Assembly (NCBI GenBank): GCA_021202275.1
Contig: JAJQDI010000009.1
Location: forward strand, 186,001 to 250,000
DNA length: 64,000 bases
From: Bacteroides sp.
GTDB taxonomy: Bacteria > Bacteroidota > Bacteroidia > Bacteroidales > Bacteroidaceae
Direction: 5' to 3'
The notes beneath the pieces are model-generated. The model searched no databases and was not told the DNA's origin. It was given only the letters and a program-made list of their open reading frames with translations. The position numbers were made by a program, and so were the translations under genes. This document shows positions 1-8,341 of this stretch, in pieces. Each line of letters opens with the position of its first letter. Within the stretch, counting starts at the first letter, position 1.

Positions 1-656
1 CTGTTCGTAGTGACCAGTCATGGCAGATTGGGAGACACAGACCAGCATACAGGGTATTACCTGTCTGAAGTGGCCCATCCGTGGAAAATACTCTCCGGAG
101 CAGGGTATGAAATTGATTTTGTCAGTCCCCACGGAGGTACTCCTCCCGTCGATGGTTTCCAATTGACCGATCCGATCAACCGCATGTTCTGGAACAACCA
201 GAAGTATCAGAAAAAGATGATCAGCAGTATGAAACCTGACGATATAGATCCGTTCGCATACGAAGCCATTTTCTTTGCAGGCGGACACGGTGCTATGTGG
301 GACTTTCCTCCCCATACCCAACTGGCCCATATCACCCGTCAGATCTATGAAGCCGGGGGGGGGTGGTAGCGGCTGTTTGCCACGGACCGGCCGGATTGGT
401 AAATGTGCGTCTGAGCGATGAAACGTTCCTGATCAGTGGAAAGAAAGTCACAGGATTTACCAACGAAGAAGAGGTCATCATGAAACGGGAAGAGATCGTA
501 CCTTTCCTGTTGGAAGACAGATTGAAAGAACACGGAGGACGATTCGAGAAATCAGCCCCGATGATGCCTTATGTAGTGGTAGACGGACGACTAATCACCG
601 GACAGAACCCGGCGTCGGCATTAAAAGTAGGTAAGAAAATACGGAAAGCCCTGTAA
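1..656 (+). pseudogene. DJ-1/PfpI family protein (5' partial, frameshifted)
   Basis: This is a class I glutamine-amidotransferase-fold protein of the DJ-1/PfpI superfamily, closest in motif layout to Hsp31/glyoxalase III-like proteins. The frame is open from base 1, so the true start lies outside the window. The first frame carries SHGRLGD, DFVSPHGG and FFAGGHGAMWDFP. It then runs into a stop just after a run of nine G at 355-363. The second frame continues directly with VVAAVCHGPAGL, which contains the nucleophile-elbow Cys, and ends at the TAA at 654-656. Seven or ten G would join the two halves as ...EAGGVVAAVCHG. Either the tract is miscounted, the gene is phase-variable, or it is a recent pseudogene. 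The exact substrate (methylglyoxal, protein glycation products) cannot be told from the sequence. Confidence 0.85.
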
Positions 657-720
657 TTTTTCCCCGGAAAAGGAGAATCCTGACGGCCCGGATGCAGCCA
701 TATCCGACCCTATTCTCTTT

Positions 721-764
721 GTCCCGATCCTGTATGTACATACAAATAAATACGGGATCGGGAC
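721..764. terminator. Bidirectional hairpin between convergent genes
   Basis: Perfect 10-bp arms GTCCCGATCC (721-730) and GGATCGGGAC (755-764) lie between the PfpI gene and the convergent DUF5131 gene. There is no strong T tract on either side. The position fits transcription termination for both genes. Confidence 0.5.
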
Positions 765-846
765 AAACGAAATCATCCTTTTCTCCCCTATCCCGATCTC
801 TGCCTCTTCGTCAGGTAACCTACCATCCTGACGAGCCAGTCAGCGA

Positions 847-1569
847 TCAGGGCCGAAAGTTGATACCCGCTTTGCGTGCCTGCGCATGCTGGAACTGGCG
901 GGCTACCTGATAAAGATGTCCCTCTTTTCTGAAATGGGTACCCGTTTGTTTGAACCAGAAAGCGACATTCTTCTCCACACAGGCATCACGAATGGCTTTG
1001 ACCCATTCGTAATCACAGACGCGGGCTTCCCTGCCCGACTCCCCACCTGCTACTACCTGTTCCACCCAACCGCCCAACCAGCAGGAAAGATCGATCGGGC
1101 CAAGCAAAGGTTCACAGATAAGGATCTTATGCCGGAGAGGAGCCTCTTTATAAATCGGTAACCGGAAATCGGCCTGTTGTTGGTTCTCTATGGTGCAACA
1201 AATCGTTACATGGTCATACCCCTCGCCCCAATCGTCCGGCAGACACTGCCGCAACCGGTGTATACGTTTGGTGATCATAAAAAAGTCAGGTCTTTCCGCT
1301 CACGGATCATATCCCAGGCCTCAGCGCGCCACACATCGGCATCCTCCACAAAGAAGTCGGAAGTAAAACAGGTCATCACCTCTGTACCGGGAGGCACCTT
1401 ATATTTATTCTCCGTTTTTCTTTTTCCGGACCGGCAGGTCAAAACTTTGAGTCTTCTGCACCACCGTACTGTCTACACCACGCCGGGCATCTCCACGATA
1501 GACGTAGCAATGCCGGCAACCTTCACTGATTTTATGGCAACCGTGCCAGAGATTCCAGATTTCAGACAT
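847..1569 (-). pseudogene. DUF5131 family protein (phage Gp37/Gp68-like), two frameshifts
   Basis: The start ATG is at 1567-1569 and gives MSEIWNLWHGCHKISEGCRHCYVYR, with the Cys-rich N-terminus (GCxKISxGCxHCY) of the DUF5131/Gp37-Gp68 family, whose function is uncharacterised. An extra base in the T5/T5 runs at 1415-1425 throws the frame into TAA at 1405-1407. The continuation EAWDMIRERKDLTF is in a second frame. A missing base in the A6 run at 1279-1284 restores the first frame (MITKRIHR, CTIENQQQADFRLPI, GGESG, QHAQARKAGI). With both corrected the length is about 240 residues, normal for the family. Two compensating homopolymer indels in one gene look more like sequence error than decay. 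Confidence 0.8.
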
Positions 1570-1783
1570 ATTCGTTCAAGGGTATATGTACACAAAGATA
1601 CCTGATGGATCGCAGAAGTCAAAACCCACGGGTATTCCCTGTGCCGTTCGTCAGAAGGTTGCACTTCTTTATTACCTTGTTCCAGCATCCAAATGTACTC
1701 ATTTTCAGTGAACCAATTGCCTCTGATATAAGTTTAAACAGAAATGTATTCCATCCGGGATCTAATCATCAGAAAAAAAAGAT

Positions 1784-2248
1784 ATGAAAAAGACTTTAGG
1801 GATACTGATCCCCATAGCTATTTGCTTTATAGTGGGCGGGATTGCCAGCTACTTCCAGACAGACTCTGTACAGACCTGGTATCCCTCGCTCGAAAAGCCG
1901 TCACTGAGCCCCCCGAACCGTATATTTCCCATTGCGTGGAGCATACTGTATGTGTGTATGGGAGTCTCCATAGGTCTGGTAATCAATTCCGATAGTAACC
2001 GGAAGAAATTCCTGATCACCTTGTTTTCCATACAGCTCCTGTTGAATTTCGCGTGGAGCTTTTTCTTCTTTGTATATCAGAACCCATTACTGGGAGCCAT
2101 AGACATCCTGCTGCTGGAAGGTATGATCATTTACTATGCCTGCAAGGTGTATCCGGTATCCAGGGTGAGCGCGTGGCTGTTTGTTCCTTATATACTCTGG
2201 ATTGCTTTTGCCACCTACCTCAATATCTATATACTTATCCACAACTGA
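1784..2248 (+). CDS. tspO: TspO/MBR family membrane protein
   Basis: This is a 154-residue five-helix integral membrane protein of the TspO/peripheral-benzodiazepine-receptor family, which binds porphyrins and related tetrapyrroles and is linked to stress responses. Family hallmarks are visible: WYPSLEKPSLSPPN at about residues 32-45, then FPIAWSILYVCMG, and NFAWSFFFF at about 87-95. The start follows an A-rich stretch (AAAAAAAAGAT) rather than a Shine-Dalgarno sequence, as is common in Bacteroidetes. The gene stands alone between the DUF5131 gene and the SMUG2 gene. The family assignment is firm; the physiological ligand in this organism is not visible. Confidence 0.93.
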   Translation: MKKTLGILIPIAICFIVGGIASYFQTDSVQTWYPSLEKPSLSPPNRIFPIAWSILYVCMGVSIGLVINSDSNRKKFLITLFSIQLLLNFAWSFFFFVYQNPLLGAIDILLLEGMIIYYACKVYPVSRVSAWLFVPYILWIAFATYLNIYILIHN

Positions 2249-2384
2249 TCCCCATATTTCCTACACGTATGCTTTAAATTTATCAGATACATTTCAACGG
2301 TGTCCCAAAAAGACCTCTATATTCTGCTTTCCGGAAAAAGCAATTCTTTTATCCAAGGTTCACTTATAAATCACAGATTTTATA

Positions 2385-2392
2385 TAAGTTTG
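2385..2392 (+). promoter_or_regulatory. Bacteroidetes -7 box for the SMUG2 gene
   Basis: TAAGTTTG matches TAnnTTTG and lies 37 bases before the ATG at 2430. No convincing -33 TTTG is seen. Confidence 0.5.
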
Positions 2393-2429
2393 TATATCCA
2401 TCAACAAACCGATCCGTAAACAAGGCAAC

Positions 2430-3119
2430 ATGGCAACATTTGGCAGTAAAGTGATTCAGTTCAACGGGGGACTTTCGTTTACCGGTCCTCTGCCCGATCA
2501 CATACAGGTACTCAATCCTTTTCAGAGCAATCCGGAGATAAACGATATTTCCGAAAAGCTCTACAACAAATTCTATAACGACAAAAATCCCCGCAAACTC
2601 ATCCTGGGCATCAATCCGGGGCGTCTGGGTGCGGGTGTCACAGGCATTCCTTTCACCGATTCCAAACGCATGAACGATGTCTGTGGCATACGGTTGGAGT
2701 CGGTCTCTACCCACGAACCCTCTTCTGTCTTTATCTACGACATGATCCGGGCATACGGAGAAGCCGAAAAATTCTACGGAGATTACTACATCAATTCCAT
2801 CTGTCCGCTGGGCTTTATCAGGTACAATAAAAAGGGCAATTGGGTAAACTGTAATTATTACGACGATAAAGAACTGATCCGTACCATGTACGATTTTATG
2901 GTCAGCAGCCTGCGACGGCAGATCTCCTTCGGCATAGATACGGAAGTCTGTTATATACTCGGCAAACGCAACGCAACATTCATCCGTGAGATCAACCGGA
3001 AAGAGAAATTCTTCTGCCGGTTGGTCGAACTGGAACATCCCCGCTACATCGTGCAATATAAATCCGGAGATACGGAATTCTATCTGGCTAAGTATCTGGA
3101 TGCCTTATGCGGAGAATGA
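2430..3119 (+). CDS. SMUG2-type uracil-DNA glycosylase family protein
   Basis: A 229-residue protein of the uracil-DNA glycosylase superfamily, resembling the SMUG2 (formerly DUF4918) group found in Bacteroidetes. Such enzymes remove uracil or oxidised pyrimidines to start base excision repair. The water-activating/uracil-binding loop is visible as GINPGRLGAGVTGIPFTD at residues 60-77. A late HPRY motif near residue 204 sits where the DNA-intercalation loop is expected. The stop codon abuts the stop codon of the convergent AraC gene with no bases between. It has its own -7 box, so it is probably a single-gene unit. Substrate preference cannot be read from the sequence. Confidence 0.88.
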   Translation: MATFGSKVIQFNGGLSFTGPLPDHIQVLNPFQSNPEINDISEKLYNKFYNDKNPRKLILGINPGRLGAGVTGIPFTDSKRMNDVCGIRLESVSTHEPSSVFIYDMIRAYGEAEKFYGDYYINSICPLGFIRYNKKGNWVNCNYYDDKELIRTMYDFMVSSLRRQISFGIDTEVCYILGKRNATFIREINRKEKFFCRLVELEHPRYIVQYKSGDTEFYLAKYLDALCGE

Positions 3120-3992
3120 TCATCTATTCTCCGGACCTTCCATTTCCCCGGAAGAGGAAGTGTGACGCAACCTGTATACTCCCGGACTAAGTCCTGTGTG
3201 CCTGCGGAAAAACTTATTCAGATGGCTTTCATCCGTAAATCCCATCTCAGCGACTATCTCATTGATACGCATATCCGTCTCTGTCAATCGCCTTTCGATA
3301 TACCGTCTTCTGCAGCCCGATATATATTGCCGCAAAGTCTCTTTGGTGTGCTTCTTGAAGAATCGCCCCAGGTAAAACTCAGAAATACCGAACTTTGCCG
3401 CCAGGTTTCCGGAGAGTAGTTTCTCCGGCTCACAGATATGTTTCTGAATGTATTCCAGCATATCTAAGGAGCGCACCCCCGAAACCGGGTTTTCTATCTG
3501 GTATACCGATGGGGTAAGGTTGCGCGCCACAATCACCAACAGGGTAAAGATCAACTGCCGTATCAGCTCCTCTCCGTCTTTTTTAGGGTCCAGATGCTCT
3601 CGCAAGATCCCTTCCAGGATACCCTGAGCAAGCAACTGATCCGAAGCATCTCTGAATACGCAACCGGGACGGTGGCTGGCATTCTCTAAAATGTATACCA
3701 TGCGGCGGCGTTCTTCGGCGGAGAGCCGGTACGAATCCAGGTATATATTACTGAATCGTATCAGGGTGAAGGCAGTGGTTGTATGTACATCAAACGAATG
3801 GCAATCCCTGGGAGTGATCAGGAAAAGGTGTCCTTCGCGGTAATCAAACACATGCTTGTTGACACATTGCAGGCCCTTGCCTTCCACAATATACACCAGT
3901 TCGAAAAAGGTATGTGTATGCTCTTCCAGCGGACAACTGTCGCACCGCTGGTGTTTCACCTCAAAAGGTTGATACAGATTTCGGCGTTCCAT
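3120..3992 (-). CDS. AraC family transcriptional regulator
   Basis: A 290-residue one-component regulator. The N-terminal half is a cupin-like sensor domain (HTHTFFELVYIVEGKG, with the His pair near residues 25-27). The C-terminal 100 residues form the double helix-turn-helix of the AraC/XylS family (NLAAKFGISEFYLGRFFKKH and INEIVAEMGFTDESHLNKFF). It is divergent from the nitroreductase gene at 4101, with about 108 bp between the two starts, so control of that gene and of itself is the simplest hypothesis. The -7 box is only four bases from the ATG, implying a transcript with little or no leader. The inducer is unknown. Confidence 0.92.
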   Translation of the reverse strand: MERRNLYQPFEVKHQRCDSCPLEEHTHTFFELVYIVEGKGLQCVNKHVFDYREGHLFLITPRDCHSFDVHTTTAFTLIRFSNIYLDSYRLSAEERRRMVYILENASHRPGCVFRDASDQLLAQGILEGILREHLDPKKDGEELIRQLIFTLLVIVARNLTPSVYQIENPVSGVRSLDMLEYIQKHICEPEKLLSGNLAAKFGISEFYLGRFFKKHTKETLRQYISGCRRRYIERRLTETDMRINEIVAEMGFTDESHLNKFFRRHTGLSPGVYRLRHTSSSGEMEGPENR

Positions 3993-3996
3993 AGCA

Positions 3997-4004
3997 CAAA
4001 TATA
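3997..4004 (-). promoter_or_regulatory. -7 box of the AraC gene (leaderless layout)
   Basis: On the minus strand this is TATATTTG (TAnnTTTG). It ends four bases before the ATG at 3992, so transcription would start at or next to the start codon. Confidence 0.55.
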
Positions 4005-4049
4005 CCGTTTATAGGAAAAAGTATACCGGATCTGTTATAAAAAAGACTG

Positions 4050-4057
4050 TATTTTTG
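4050..4057 (+). promoter_or_regulatory. -7 box of the nitroreductase gene
   Basis: TATTTTTG matches TAnnTTTG, 43 bases before the ATG at 4101, in the divergent promoter region shared with the AraC gene. Confidence 0.55.
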
Positions 4058-4100
4058 CAGCAGATCCATTCACAACAACTTTTTAAAAACAGATCAAAGT

Positions 4101-4616
4101 ATGAACCATTTTTTAGAACTTGTCAGACAACGTATTTCCGTCAGAGATTTCTCTGCCCGTGAAGTGGAACAGGAGAAATTGGAATATATTTTCGACGCGG
4201 TACGTTTTGCCCCTTCGGCAGCCAACTTCCAGCCGTGGCGTTTCTTTGTGATCCGTAGCGAAGAAGGAAGGCGGAATCTCTATCCAGCCTATCCACGCAA
4301 ATGGTTTGCTACGGCTCCGGTCTATATCGTTGCCTGCTACGATAAGACGACTTCCTGGAAACGGGGGTTCGACAACAAAGATCATGGAGATATAGATGTA
4401 GCGATCGGGGTAGAACATCTCTGTCTGGCTGCCGCGGAGCAAGGATTAGGCACCTGCTGGGTATGCCACTTCGATCCGGCGGTCTGTAGCCGGCAACTGG
4501 AATTGCCGGAAAACCTGGTACCGGTAGCCATCATCCCTCTCGGCTATCCGGCAGGAACGCCTTCTGCTACCACTCCCCGGAAAGAAAGAGAGGAGATTGT
4601 AAAGTTTGTAGATTAA
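4101..4616 (+). CDS. Nitroreductase family protein
   Basis: A 171-residue flavin (FMN) oxidoreductase of the nitroreductase family, which reduces nitro compounds, quinones or similar acceptors using NAD(P)H. Visible hallmarks are RISVRDFSAREV at residue 11 onward, APSAANFQPWRFFVI around 38-52 (FMN binding), and the helix HLCLAAAEQGLGTCWVCHF. The C-terminal segment PLGYPAGTPSATTPRKEREEIV is typical of the short Bacteroidetes members. It is divergent from an AraC regulator that may control it. The cellular substrate is unknown. Confidence 0.92.
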   Translation: MNHFLELVRQRISVRDFSAREVEQEKLEYIFDAVRFAPSAANFQPWRFFVIRSEEGRRNLYPAYPRKWFATAPVYIVACYDKTTSWKRGFDNKDHGDIDVAIGVEHLCLAAAEQGLGTCWVCHFDPAVCSRQLELPENLVPVAIIPLGYPAGTPSATTPRKEREEIVKFVD

Positions 4617-4640
4617 CAAAGAACAAAGGGAGTTACTGAT

Positions 4641-4840
4641 TGACGATTTACGATTTACGATTGAAAATACAGAAAGAACATATATGTAAACCTTTCGTAA
4701 ATCCTAATACGTAATCTCTATAGGCTGACATTGACTACATGGATTTCGATTGAGCACATCGACCGTCGATTCAAAATGACAAACGGCTCGACACATAGTC
4801 CTTTATTTTCAATCGTAAATCAGTAAATCGTAAATCAGTA
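4641..4840. repeat. Inverted AATCGTAAATC-type repeat element
   Basis: GATTTACGATTTACGATTG at 4644-4662 and CAATCGTAAATCAGTAAATCG at 4810-4830 form imperfect inverted arms about 145 bp apart, filling the gap between the nitroreductase gene and the convergent DUF421 gene. The same AATCGTAAATC tracts recur at about 33530, 44685, 50544, 50970, 51030, 52165 and 52436, always in intergenic DNA. No coding sequence is supported inside. Confidence 0.7.
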
Positions 4841-4847
4841 GATCTCT

Positions 4848-5348
4848 TCATTTTTCCCCACCCAGTTTACTACCTTTCTTTATATCTTCATCAGAGAGGA
4901 TACTGATCTTTCCGTCTATCTCCAGGATGGCCAGATCCACGGTCTCTATATTCCCTATCCCATTTTCCCGGAGAACTACCTCCAGGTCCCGGAGGGTCAG
5001 ACGATTTTTCTTCATCTGTGTGTGATTCAATTTCCCATGCCGGACCAGAACCACCGGTTCACCATCCATCAGCTTAGCAAATTTCGGCGATTTGTAATGA
5101 AACAGGTCCAGCCCTCTGTTGAGCAGAAACAGAGAGCCTGCCGCCACAATCCCGCCCAACAACGTATTGTCTCCTCCTACCATCGCGTTTTGCACCGAAT
5201 TACTGATCAGTAAGACGAAAACCAGATCCGATACAGACAACTGCGTCAGTTCGTTCTTTCCGAAAATACGCAATCCGATGATGATAAAAAGATATACGAT
5301 CATCGAACAAAAGACGATGTTAAGCAGAGAATTCCCAAACATACTCAC
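4848..5348 (-). CDS. DUF421 (YetF-like) membrane protein
   Basis: A 166-residue protein with two or three N-terminal membrane helices followed by a soluble domain, matching the DUF421/YetF family. Family signatures are RIFGKNELTQLSVSDLVFVLLISNSVQNAMVG near residues 28-58 and a C-terminal domain with DGEPVVLVRHGKLNHTQMKKN and LEVVLRENGI. The function is uncharacterised; members occur in many bacteria at the cytoplasmic membrane. The first possible start is a GTG at 5348; an ATG two codons later (5342) is at least as likely. The gene converges with the repeat region and nitroreductase. Confidence 0.87.
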   Translation of the reverse strand: MSMFGNSLLNIVFCSMIVYLFIIIGLRIFGKNELTQLSVSDLVFVLLISNSVQNAMVGGDNTLLGGIVAAGSLFLLNRGLDLFHYKSPKFAKLMDGEPVVLVRHGKLNHTQMKKNRLTLRDLEVVLRENGIGNIETVDLAILEIDGKISILSDEDIKKGSKLGGEK

Positions 5349-5471
5349 CAGGAGTTTTTTAGTGATCGCAGGTTTGCCGGTACGTACATTTCCCGATGCA
5401 ACAGGAGTAGAAAAAAATCAGATACACCTCTATAGATACGCTTTCGGCAAAGAACAGAGACTCTTTTCAGA

Positions 5472-6098
5472 TCACCGGATGAAGTTGGTCGCTACCCGTG
5501 GTTCCTGCTTCGGCCTGGAGATCCCGCTTTGCTCCCCGGCTGTGATGCAGCGCAGCAGCCACCCCATATTCCGGGCCAGTGTACGCATTGTCTGCAATCC
5601 TTCCAGATCCTGACGTACATCCTCCGGTGTATATCCATGGATCTGGTTCCAGTACTGAGAAGAGATCACAGGCATATTGCTGATGGTGAAATAATGGTTC
5701 AACTGATCAAACGCCGCGCTGGCTCCGCCCCGACGGCAACTGACGATAGCTGCCGCTGGCTTGTAATCAAACCCTCTGCCCGCAAAGAAGGCTTTATCCA
5801 ACAGACACTTTACCTGTCCGGAGATACCTGCGTAATAGACCGGACTACCCACAACAACAGCATCCGCGGCATGCAGTCTGTCGATCAGTTCGTTCGAAAG
5901 ATCATCCTTATATATACAATGTCCGCTCCCCGTACGCTGGCAATTCATACAGGCGATGCATCCTCTGACCACACGCTTGCCTATCTGGAAAAACTCACTT
6001 CCGATCTCCTGTTCCTGAAACTCATCGGCTATTTCTCTCAACCCTGTATAGGTACATCCCCGCTCGTTCGGGCTGCCATTGACCAATAATACTTTCAT
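5472..6098 (-). CDS. Flavodoxin-fold iron-sulfur flavoprotein
   Basis: A 208-residue protein of the NADPH-dependent FMN reductase/iron-sulfur flavoprotein group. The phosphate-binding loop NGSPNERGCTYT starts at residue 7. A compact Cys motif, C47-x2-C50-x2-C53 with C61 (CIACMNCQ...GHC), can hold a [4Fe-4S] cluster. The flavin-binding motif GSPVYYAGISGQVKCLLDK follows at 84. It probably moves electrons between NAD(P)H or ferredoxin and a small acceptor in the cytoplasm. It lies 25 bp downstream of the ABM monooxygenase gene on the same strand, so the two are probably cotranscribed and may share a redox role. Confidence 0.9.
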   Translation of the reverse strand: MKVLLVNGSPNERGCTYTGLREIADEFQEQEIGSEFFQIGKRVVRGCIACMNCQRTGSGHCIYKDDLSNELIDRLHAADAVVVGSPVYYAGISGQVKCLLDKAFFAGRGFDYKPAAAIVSCRRGGASAAFDQLNHYFTISNMPVISSQYWNQIHGYTPEDVRQDLEGLQTMRTLARNMGWLLRCITAGEQSGISRPKQEPRVATNFIR

Positions 6099-6123
6099 TC
6101 GTTCCCCTGATTAAGATACACGA

Positions 6124-6405
6124 TCACACCGCCTGATATTTCATAATATCCATACTCTCTATCAGTTCCCGGATACTTCCGATCCCCTCCCTGAAATGCA
6201 GTTGCGCCCCATGTTCTTCTATGGCATCCAGGTCTTTCCATTCCTCAATAAATGCCAGGGCATCTTCATTATCCACATCCTCCATCAGTGTGTAAGAAAC
6301 ATTCCCTTGTTCCTTCCGGCTCTCTGTTATCATCTTCTGCACAGCAGCAACAAAATCTTCTTTGTATCCTTTTTTCACGACGCAACGGGCCACAATTGTA
6401 ATCAT
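6124..6405 (-). CDS. ABM-domain monooxygenase (YgiN-like)
   Basis: A 93-residue antibiotic-biosynthesis-monooxygenase (ABM) ferredoxin-like fold protein, similar in size and layout to YgiN quinol monooxygenases. Visible features are the first strand MITIVARCVVKKGY, the central NVSYTLMEDVDNEDALAFIEEW (the conserved E-W pair) and the LHFREGI helix. ABM dimers act on quinols, haem or polyketide-like substrates; which one applies here cannot be told. It is the first gene of a probable two-gene unit with the iron-sulfur flavoprotein downstream. Confidence 0.85.
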   Translation of the reverse strand: MITIVARCVVKKGYKEDFVAAVQKMITESRKEQGNVSYTLMEDVDNEDALAFIEEWKDLDAIEEHGAQLHFREGIGSIRELIESMDIMKYQAV

Positions 6406-6704
6406 ACGTTTTCTATCTATAAATTAAAAAACTCTATATTCTTCTTCGGTCCGGACAGAATGATCTACTTGTATCCGAACTAAAAAAGAGAACAAATGGA
6501 AACAGGTTTTAGATCAATTGTGTACAAAAAATCCTTTTATAAAAATCCGGTCAGAAGCCTGTTCCCGGATCTGCCGGGAACTACCACAGATCTGCCGTTG
6601 GATCGGAAACGAGCATACGCATCCTATCCTGAGAAAAAGACAGCACCCCAAAAAACGCTTTAACAAAAAAAACGGTCTTTATACACATTCTTAAATAAAT
6701 TTTA

Positions 6705-6712
6705 TAACTTTG
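6705..6712 (+). promoter_or_regulatory. -7 box of the B12 uptake operon
   Basis: TAACTTTG matches TAnnTTTG and lies just before the riboswitch, so the riboswitch begins at the 5' end of the transcript. Confidence 0.6.
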
Positions 6713-6718
6713 CCGCAG

Positions 6719-6890
6719 TTTTGGTGGTACACTCTTCATCCGCAGAGTGCACTGAAAAGGGAATCAGGTGCGAATCCTGAACAGTACCCGCTGCTGTAAG
6801 TCCTCAAAGAGGTTTTATACATTCCATGCCACTGGAGCAATTCCGGGAGGGCGTATAAGATCGGACAAGTCAGAAAACCTGCCAGGACGT
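6719..6890 (+). promoter_or_regulatory. Cobalamin (B12) riboswitch
   Basis: The ordered conserved blocks of the adenosyl/aqua-cobalamin riboswitch are visible: GGTGCGAATCCTGAACAGTACCCGC in the J6-3/P3 region split around 6769-6793, then GCTGTAAGT, the B12-box segment GCCACTGGAGCAATTCCGGGAGGGCG around 6828-6852, and GACAAGTCAGAAAACCTGCC at the 3' end. It precedes a five-gene B12 uptake operon. By analogy with btuB leaders it should lower expression when cobalamin is plentiful. Confidence 0.95.
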
Positions 6891-7289
6891 ATTTCGGTAA
6901 AACTTTCGTGGTTTAAGGTTTTTACTACCAACGGATGCATGCGTCTGTTCCGTATCAGAATCATTGTCCCGGCTGCGAACGGTAGCGGTGAATGCGTATA
7001 CATCCTGTATACAAAAAACAGCCCTACCCGGATCAGCAGAAAGTTTTCCCGAGATCCATTTATTAAGTTTTTGCAGGAGTCCTTTGTGTACCATGCGTTA
7101 CATAAAGGACTGTTCCGAAAAGTGTACACCGGAAAACCTGCGATAGATAAACTTAACGAATTGCGCCACAGGATCATGAAGCAGATTCAAACGGACCGAT
7201 AACAGCTCTCTGCCGGGTTATCCCTCTATTTGCATCATTCATTCTTCTCATGGCACGTATATTTATTAATTATTTAAATTTTATGTGTT
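6891..7289 (+). promoter_or_regulatory. Long 5' leader between riboswitch and first gene
   Basis: About 400 bases lie between the riboswitch and the ATG at 7290. No credible gene is seen. A strong hairpin at 7078-7111 pairs AGTCCTTTGTGTA with TACATAAAGGACT (13 bp, one G-U). CGGTAAAACTTTCG at 6895-6908 is partly complementary to AGAAAGTTTTCC at 7038-7049. These are candidates for the expression platform, but no T-tract terminator is obvious. Confidence 0.55.
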
Positions 7290-8213
7290 ATGACAAAGCA
7301 ATTTAAGTTTCTGGCACTGTGCTGCACCGCACTGGCCGTAGTATGGGTTTCTTCCTGTAGCCAGGAAGATGATTTCTTCAACCCACAGGAACCTTCTGAA
7401 AGAGACACACGTGGTATCATACAAGACGGTTATCTTCTGGTCAATTTTGAAGACAACGGCCTTATCACTGCCGGACCCACTTCTTACGGAGCCAATCTGT
7501 ATGATGGATATGTCCCAGTAGCCGGATATCCGCGCTTTACGTCTCAGGTAGATCCTCTGACCAATCTGGAATATGGGGTCAACGAAGATGGTTGGGGCGG
7601 AAGCTATAATTTCTGGAACGGAGGCGTAGCGGTTTCCAAATGGAACTACCGTTCCAATACCGGAGCCAATGGCACTGCCGATTGGTGGTATAGCTACACC
7701 AATCAGTGCAGTGTATACAATGTAGCCTCTGAAGACGGAGCGAATGCAGGAGCTGGTCGAAACGGTAGCGACCATTTCGCCGTCGTATTCGGCTATACCG
7801 ATACATATACCGGCTATGCAGGGACTTCGAGCATGGCTTTTACCAACAACACGGAAAGAAGATTCGACAGGATGTATGTATGTAATTCTTCTTATACCTA
7901 TGGAGTGATGGAAAACGGTAATGCTTTCACTCAGGGGAGCCTGAAAGACAACAAAGGATATTTTAATATGATCGCACGGGGCTATAAAGCCGGATCTGCC
8001 ACTCCGGTAGCAAGTGATACCATCGCGCTGGCCGATTTCCGGAATGGAAAAAATATCCTGATCGATACCTGGACCGAATTTGATCTCGTGAACATCAAGA
8101 AACAAACGGTCAACAAGATCGAATTTGATTTCGAAGGGTCTGACTCGGGTACGTATGGGCTGAACACCCCTGCGTATGCCTGTATAGACGATATATACAT
8201 CGCGCTCAATTGA
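7290..8213 (+). CDS. DUF4465 surface lipoprotein of the B12 locus
   Basis: A 307-residue lipoprotein with a signal peptide ending in a lipobox and Cys23 (WVSSC), followed by an acidic linker. The mature part is a jelly-roll-like DUF4465 domain with NFEDNG, WGGSYNFWNGGVAVSKWNY, ADWWYSYTNQCSVY and a closing NKIEFDFEGSDSG...ACIDDI. DUF4465 proteins are frequent in Bacteroidetes B12 uptake loci next to BtuG and BtuB. Here it is the first gene after a cobalamin riboswitch. A role in capturing or handing over corrinoids at the cell surface is inferred, not shown. It is separated by about 130 bp from the next gene of the same operon. Confidence 0.88.
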   Translation: MTKQFKFLALCCTALAVVWVSSCSQEDDFFNPQEPSERDTRGIIQDGYLLVNFEDNGLITAGPTSYGANLYDGYVPVAGYPRFTSQVDPLTNLEYGVNEDGWGGSYNFWNGGVAVSKWNYRSNTGANGTADWWYSYTNQCSVYNVASEDGANAGAGRNGSDHFAVVFGYTDTYTGYAGTSSMAFTNNTERRFDRMYVCNSSYTYGVMENGNAFTQGSLKDNKGYFNMIARGYKAGSATPVASDTIALADFRNGKNILIDTWTEFDLVNIKKQTVNKIEFDFEGSDSGTYGLNTPAYACIDDIYIALN

Positions 8214-8341
8214 TGAAAGTTTGATCCTCACCGACCGGGCAATGCAACCACAAAGAGTTGTCCGGTTGGTCTTGTATCCTTATAAAAAGAAGCTATCCCT
8301 CTTATTTATACATACAATCGCGATCTTTTATAACTAAACAC

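Noticed and set aside
6768..7202. Plus-strand frame across the riboswitch and leader
   Set aside because: It overlaps the conserved riboswitch and encodes nothing recognisable.
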